From: Chryseobacterium mulctrae
Lineage (GTDB): Bacteria; Bacteroidota; Bacteroidia; Flavobacteriales; Weeksellaceae
Direction of reading: 5' to 3'
NCBI RefSeq assembly: GCF_006175945.1
Contig: NZ_VAJL01000001.1
Span: 2,480,001-2,544,000, forward strand
Length of the DNA stretch: 64,000 nt
The notes beneath the pieces are model-generated. The model was given only the letters and a program-made list of their open reading frames with translations, was not told where the DNA came from and searched no databases. Both the position numbers and the translations under genes were made by a program. Shown one piece after another: positions 60,079 to 64,000 of the stretch. Each line of letters starts with the position of its first letter. Position 1 is the stretch's first letter.

Positions 60079-61221
60079 ATGCCAAAAATTCTATTCTTAA
60101 CCACTGCCCATAATTTTGATGATGACAGAATCTTTTTTCATCAGGCAAAAGAATTGATTACATCTGGTTTTGAAGTGAAAATTTGTAGTTTAACAGCGGA
60201 ATTTAAAGGCGGAATTGATGGTATTGAGATAGAATCTTTTAATATTTTAAATCAATCTGTACAGACAAAAATTCAAAAGTTTATAAAAGTCTGCAGTTCT
60301 TTTCAGCCGGATTGTATTATCTGTTCTGAACCTATTGCCGTATTTGCAGCAAACAAATTTCGTAAAACGAAAAAAGTAAGTGTTGTTTATGATATTACAG
60401 AATGGTATCCTGCGATGTCGATGCTTCAGAATTACAATTTTTTGATGAAATGGGTTCACGGAATAAAATTTTTCTTGGTTCAGTTGTATGCAGGTTTTTT
60501 AAGCACTTATTTTATCTTTGGTGAAGAGACCAAAAAGTTTCCATTGGCTTATTTTTTTCCTTTTAAAAATAAAATCATTCTGCCTTATTATCCTCACGAA
60601 CGGTTCGTTTCTGAAAGCATTAAGGAATTAAAGCCAAATGAAATAACACTTTGTTACACAGGCGCAATTTCAGAAGATAAAGGAATCGGGAATTTTTTCA
60701 ATGCTGTTGAAGAACTTCATAAAAGAAATCCTCATTTAAATATCAAAATTCTGATTGTCGGTTCTGCGAGAAAAAAAGCGGACGAAATTTATTTCTCGGA
60801 TATTCTTGCCAAATCTTCGGTGAAAAATATTGAGATAAGAAAACCAACTTCTTTCGAAGAATTTACAAAAGCTTTTGCTGATGCCGATATTTGTTTTGAT
60901 CTGAGAGCTTTTAATTTTGAAAATCATCATTCGCTGCCTATCAAATTATTCTATTACATGGGGGCGGGAAAACCGATTATTTATTCAAGCTTGAAAGGAA
61001 TAAGAAAACATATGAATGTTTCCAGTTTTGGATATTTGGTGAATCCGAAAAATTCTAAAAAAATTGCAGATCGTATTGAAGTCTATCTTAACGAACCGCA
61101 ACTGTATCATCTTCATGCAACCAATACCAGAAAAGAGTTTATGCAAAATTACAATTGGAATGTCATCAAGAATTCTTTTGTTAACTTTATCAAAAATTCT
61201 TTACCAAAAAACAACCCATGA
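60079..61221 (+). CDS. Glycosyltransferase family 4-type protein
   Basis: This 380-residue protein has two Rossmann-like domains. The N-terminal one starts ILFLTTAHNFDDDRIFFHQAKELITSGFEVKICSL; the C-terminal one has ITLCYTGAISEDKGIGNFFNAVEEL, LIVGSARKK, and KLFYYMGAGKPIIYS, the usual nucleotide-sugar end of GT4 enzymes. It probably adds a sugar to a lipid-linked glycan at the inner face of the membrane. The donor and linkage are unknown. It overlaps the flippase gene by 4 bases. Confidence 0.87.
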   Translation: MPKILFLTTAHNFDDDRIFFHQAKELITSGFEVKICSLTAEFKGGIDGIEIESFNILNQSVQTKIQKFIKVCSSFQPDCIICSEPIAVFAANKFRKTKKVSVVYDITEWYPAMSMLQNYNFLMKWVHGIKFFLVQLYAGFLSTYFIFGEETKKFPLAYFFPFKNKIILPYYPHERFVSESIKELKPNEITLCYTGAISEDKGIGNFFNAVEELHKRNPHLNIKILIVGSARKKADEIYFSDILAKSSVKNIEIRKPTSFEEFTKAFADADICFDLRAFNFENHHSLPIKLFYYMGAGKPIIYSSLKGIRKHMNVSSFGYLVNPKNSKKIADRIEVYLNEPQLYHLHATNTRKEFMQNYNWNVIKNSFVNFIKNSLPKNNP

Positions 61222-62480
61222 AGCAGCTTAAAGTTGTTCAGACTTTTATTTCAAGGTTCTTGATTTTGATATTGAGCTTTGGTCTGGTCATCTTTTCTAC
61301 CAACATGTGGGGAAGTGAAGGAAAAGGCACGATCTCAATTGTGATTGCCAATGTTGCTCTGGTTAGTTTTTTCAGCAGTATTTTTTCGGGAAGCAGCACC
61401 TCTTATTTTGCCAGAAAATTTAAGGTAGAGCAGGTTTTGGTTTACTCTTATCTTTGGTCGCTCATTGTAGGAACTGCGGTTCCTTTGATATTCAGTTTTG
61501 CGGCCATTCAGAATGAATTTTTGTATTATTTGATTGGTATTTCTGTTCTTTCATCATTATTATCGACCAATATTAGTCTGTTTATTGGCACGCAGAACAT
61601 TCGCTTTTTCAATATTTATACTGTTTTACAGCAGCTTGTTCATGTTTTGTTTATCGCAATTCTGATTTATATCGTTAAACTGAAAGATGTTTCGGTTTAC
61701 TTTTTAGCGCAGATTTTCTGCTTAGCATTGCTGTTTCTGACGAGTCTTATTCTAATCCTGAAAAAATGTAAATTTTCAGAGTTTTCATTTTCAAAATCGG
61801 TATTCATCAATATGTTCGAATACGGTTGGAAAACCCAGTTAAGCGCATTTATTCAGTTCTTGAATTATAGGCTTTCTTTTTATTTTTTAGAATACTTTGA
61901 AGGAATTGCTGTTGTCGGGATATTTTCTATCGGAATCACATTTTCAGAAGCAATATGGACGATTACAAGAAGTATCGCAGTCGTTCTCTATTCTGATGTC
62001 GTAAATAGCGAAAGTAGGGAAGAATCTATTGTTAAAACTAAATCTTCACTTAAGCTTTCATTCTCTTTGATGCTTGTTTTTGTATTGGGAATTCTGATTA
62101 TTCCGGATTTTGTGTACCCATTTATTTTTGGAAAAGAATTTAGTGAAACCAAACTCATTATGCTTTTATTAGCTCCCGGAATTTTGGCAATTGCAGTAAG
62201 TGACATGATTGGTTATTATTTTTCAGGAATTAAAGAGTTGAAAGTATTAAATATAAAATCGATTGTAGGATTATTGATAACGGTTATTTTTTCGCTTTTT
62301 GCCATTCCAAAATGGGGAATTTGGGGCGCCTGTTTTGTAACGACCTTATCTTATGTCGTTTCTGCAGCGATATTATTTTGGAAATTTTATCAGTCTACAG
62401 ATTTTAAAATTAAAGATTATATTATTTCTAAAGATGAAATTAATGCATTGATTAAAACTTTTTCTAAAAAAAGCAATTGA
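61218..62480 (+). CDS. Oligosaccharide flippase (Wzx-like, MOP superfamily)
   Basis: This 420-residue protein has twelve or more membrane helices typical of the polysaccharide exporter family, with the conserved glycine- and serine-rich opening and MFEYGWKTQLSAFIQFLNYR in the centre. It moves undecaprenyl-linked oligosaccharide across the inner membrane. The start ATG overlaps the glycosyltransferase stop codon by 4 bases, so they are translated together. Specificity depends on the glycan, which cannot be inferred. Confidence 0.83.
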   Translation: MKQLKVVQTFISRFLILILSFGLVIFSTNMWGSEGKGTISIVIANVALVSFFSSIFSGSSTSYFARKFKVEQVLVYSYLWSLIVGTAVPLIFSFAAIQNEFLYYLIGISVLSSLLSTNISLFIGTQNIRFFNIYTVLQQLVHVLFIAILIYIVKLKDVSVYFLAQIFCLALLFLTSLILILKKCKFSEFSFSKSVFINMFEYGWKTQLSAFIQFLNYRLSFYFLEYFEGIAVVGIFSIGITFSEAIWTITRSIAVVLYSDVVNSESREESIVKTKSSLKLSFSLMLVFVLGILIIPDFVYPFIFGKEFSETKLIMLLLAPGILAIAVSDMIGYYFSGIKELKVLNIKSIVGLLITVIFSLFAIPKWGIWGACFVTTLSYVVSAAILFWKFYQSTDFKIKDYIISKDEINALIKTFSKKSN

Positions 62481-62801
62481 AATTTTCCTGGTTAAAATCT
62501 AATACCAAATCCTTATTTTTACCAATTAATTTAATAAGATAAGTTAAAACCTGTTATGCATTTTGAAGATGCTTTAAATTAATATTTAATCAATTGTATT
62601 TCTTTGATAAATGAAATGCCATTGTTTATCCTAAATAATTATTTCTATAAAAAACTTGGTCTTTCTTAGCGATTAAACAACGCAAGGATATACAATGAAT
62701 TTTAAGAATTACTAAAATAAAGGTAAACAAAGCCGTTTCACTTATTTTTGAAAGACAAGGTTCAAAATGTACAGCAAATTATAATACAATGAATTTCAGT
62801 C
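62481..62801. other. Gap before the asparagine synthase gene
   Basis: This AT-rich stretch holds no ORF of interest. TATTTTTG at 62743-62750 resembles a -7 box without a spaced TTG. No clear terminator after the flippase gene was seen. Confidence 0.4.
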
Positions 62802-62829
62802 TATCAACTGTCAACTAAAAACTATCAAC
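62802..62829 (+). repeat. Heptad-periodic tract before the asparagine synthase gene
   Basis: Four consecutive 7-base units: TATCAAC, TGTCAAC, TAAAAAC and TATCAAC. The unit resembles the NNNCAAC arm at 31104-31131. It ends 5 bases before the start codon. Confidence 0.55.
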
Positions 62830-62834
62830 AATTT

Positions 62835-64000
62835 ATGTGCGGCATCTGCGGTTATTATTCATTTAAGAACGAAATTTCTTCTGAAAATATTTTAGAGATG
62901 AATAGCACAATCCGTCATCGCGGTCCGGATGATGAAGGTTTCTGGATTTCTGATGGGTCGAAAGGAGAATCTTTTTCCGGAAATGATTCTACAAAAAAAG
63001 TTAAAGAAACTTTTCCTGTTTTAAATGAAACAAATTCGAAGATCGCTTTAGGTTTTCGCCGACTTTCAATTGTAGATTTGTCTGAAAAAGGACATCAACC
63101 CATGCTTTCAGATGATGAGAAAATTACGATCACCTTCAATGGAGAGATTTATAATTTTAAAAAAATCAGAAAAGAACTTGAAAGTTTAGGGTATCTATTT
63201 AAAAGCAATTCAGATACAGAAGTTATTTTAAAATCATACGAAGAATGGGGAACGGAAATGTTTCCCAGATTTGACGGAATGTTTGCGATTGCTTTGGTCG
63301 ATTTAGAAAAACAAAAGTTGATTCTTGGAAGAGACAGGATTGGTTTAAAGCCTTTGTTTTATTTTAAAAATGAAAATGCTTTGATTTGGGCTTCCGAAAT
63401 AAAATCTATTCTGAAAAATGAATACATCAAGCCTGAAATCAACTGGAATGGAGTTTATACCAATTTCCTTTTTCAGACTACTTTAACACCCGAAACATGT
63501 TTTCAAAATGTTTTTTCGTTAGAACCTGCTTCTTTTTTAATTTTAGATTTAAATGATTTTACCTTTTCAAAACAGTTTTATTGGAATTTCCCGACTGAAA
63601 AATTAGTAAATGTAACTGAAGACGAAGCGGCTGAAAAAGTTGATCAATTATTGTCCGAGAGCGTCAAAGAACAGCTTTTTGCCGATGTTCCCGTAACAAG
63701 TATGATGAGTGGCGGAATAGATTCTACACTGATTACCGCGAAAGCTAAACCATTCAAAAATGACATCAATGCATTTACTATTTCTTATCAGTTTTCGGAA
63801 AGTGAAGTGAAAAATGCGGCTTTGATGGCTGAAAAAATTGATATTCAGCATAATGTAAAAAAAGTTTCCGATGAAGAGATCTTAAATCAATTAAAAGAAA
63901 ATATTCAACATTTTGAAGAACCTTACAGCAGTCTTGAAGTTTTGATGAACGCTGCAGAATTTGCAAAAAATAAAGGTTTTAAAGTAGTTTTAAGCGGAAA
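62835..64000 (+). CDS. asnB: Asparagine synthase (glutamine-hydrolysing), 5' part
   Basis: The gene runs off the right edge; about 388 codons are visible of an expected 600 or so. The N-terminal nucleophile is C2 in MCGICGYY, with RHRGPDDEG, GFRRLSIVDLS, FNGEIYNF and SNSDTEVIL as glutaminase signatures. The synthase half shows the PP-loop SGGIDS (292-297), where ATP activates aspartate or a related carboxylate. In a glycan gene cluster such enzymes often amidate uronic acids rather than aspartate; context leaves both open. Confidence 0.9.
   Translation, partial: MCGICGYYSFKNEISSENILEMNSTIRHRGPDDEGFWISDGSKGESFSGNDSTKKVKETFPVLNETNSKIALGFRRLSIVDLSEKGHQPMLSDDEKITITFNGEIYNFKKIRKELESLGYLFKSNSDTEVILKSYEEWGTEMFPRFDGMFAIALVDLEKQKLILGRDRIGLKPLFYFKNENALIWASEIKSILKNEYIKPEINWNGVYTNFLFQTTLTPETCFQNVFSLEPASFLILDLNDFTFSKQFYWNFPTEKLVNVTEDEAAEKVDQLLSESVKEQLFADVPVTSMMSGGIDSTLITAKAKPFKNDINAFTISYQFSESEVKNAALMAEKIDIQHNVKKVSDEEILNQLKENIQHFEEPYSSLEVLMNAAEFAKNKGFKVVLSG

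Overview
The window looks like a chromosomal segment of a Flavobacteriia member of the Bacteroidota, most likely Chryseobacterium or a close relative in the Weeksellaceae. The sequence is AT-rich. Families typical of this group are present: a GLPGLI protein, a DUF4836 lipoprotein, DUF4251, a BlaI/M56 pair, a tryptophanase of indole-positive flavobacteria, and RtcB with PrfH. Several promoters fit the Bacteroidota consensus TTG-N17-19-TAnnTTTG. No tRNA, rRNA, insertion sequence or CRISPR array was seen.

Layout. 1-8.7 kb: start of rplU, GLPGLI protein, acyltransferase, miaE, DUF502 protein, tryptophanase, a PQQ-dependent-type dehydrogenase lipoprotein, and a BlaI/M56 sensor pair divergent from it. 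8.8-18.9 kb: uvrB, a VOC protein, a minus-strand membrane-protein group, pabB-pabC convergent with menD, and an isopenicillin-N-synthase-like oxygenase. 19-28 kb: a secreted prolyl oligopeptidase, methylmalonyl-CoA mutase large subunit, a frameshifted gene, and an operon of DUF4836 lipoprotein, small ABC ATPase and permease. 28.1-28.9 kb: the longest gap. It holds a self-contained short transcript candidate and several palindromic repeat elements. 28.9-32.9 kb: a five-gene cassette of an unknown basic protein, the RNA ligase RtcB, a nucleotidyltransferase-like protein, the release-factor-like PrfH and a TPR protein. 33-38.4 kb: dipeptide epimerase, two haem-c lipoproteins, meaB, DUF4251 protein and an M48 protease. 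38.4-46.9 kb, all minus: OMP beta-barrel, mlaF, mlaE, queE, folD, a methyltransferase, pgi, a gene split by an in-frame stop, and a DUF4349 protein. 47-58.3 kb: acyl-CoA dehydrogenase, DoxX, AI-2E transporter, lon, ppiD-like PPIase, mlaD, and two Fe-S proteins of the HdrC/HdrB type. 58.3-64 kb: start of a surface-glycan region with a GT-C-like membrane protein, GT4 glycosyltransferase, flippase and a truncated asparagine synthase.

Functional links. PabB and PabC make p-aminobenzoate from chorismate, and the facing MenD draws on the same pool through isochorismate. MutB and its GTPase chaperone MeaB lie 12 kb apart. MlaE/F and MlaD belong to one lipid transporter but sit 15 kb apart.

The most interesting region is the RtcB-PrfH cassette. 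This pair is known to recognise and reseal ribosomes cut in the decoding centre; here it carries three extra genes of unknown role. A second cross-window signal is a set of gene spacers built from 7- or 8-nt periodic units. The unit differs from locus to locus, and the larger tracts are arranged as inverted arms. A third is a pair of 45-bp double-hairpin repeats at 5.2 and 21.2 kb.
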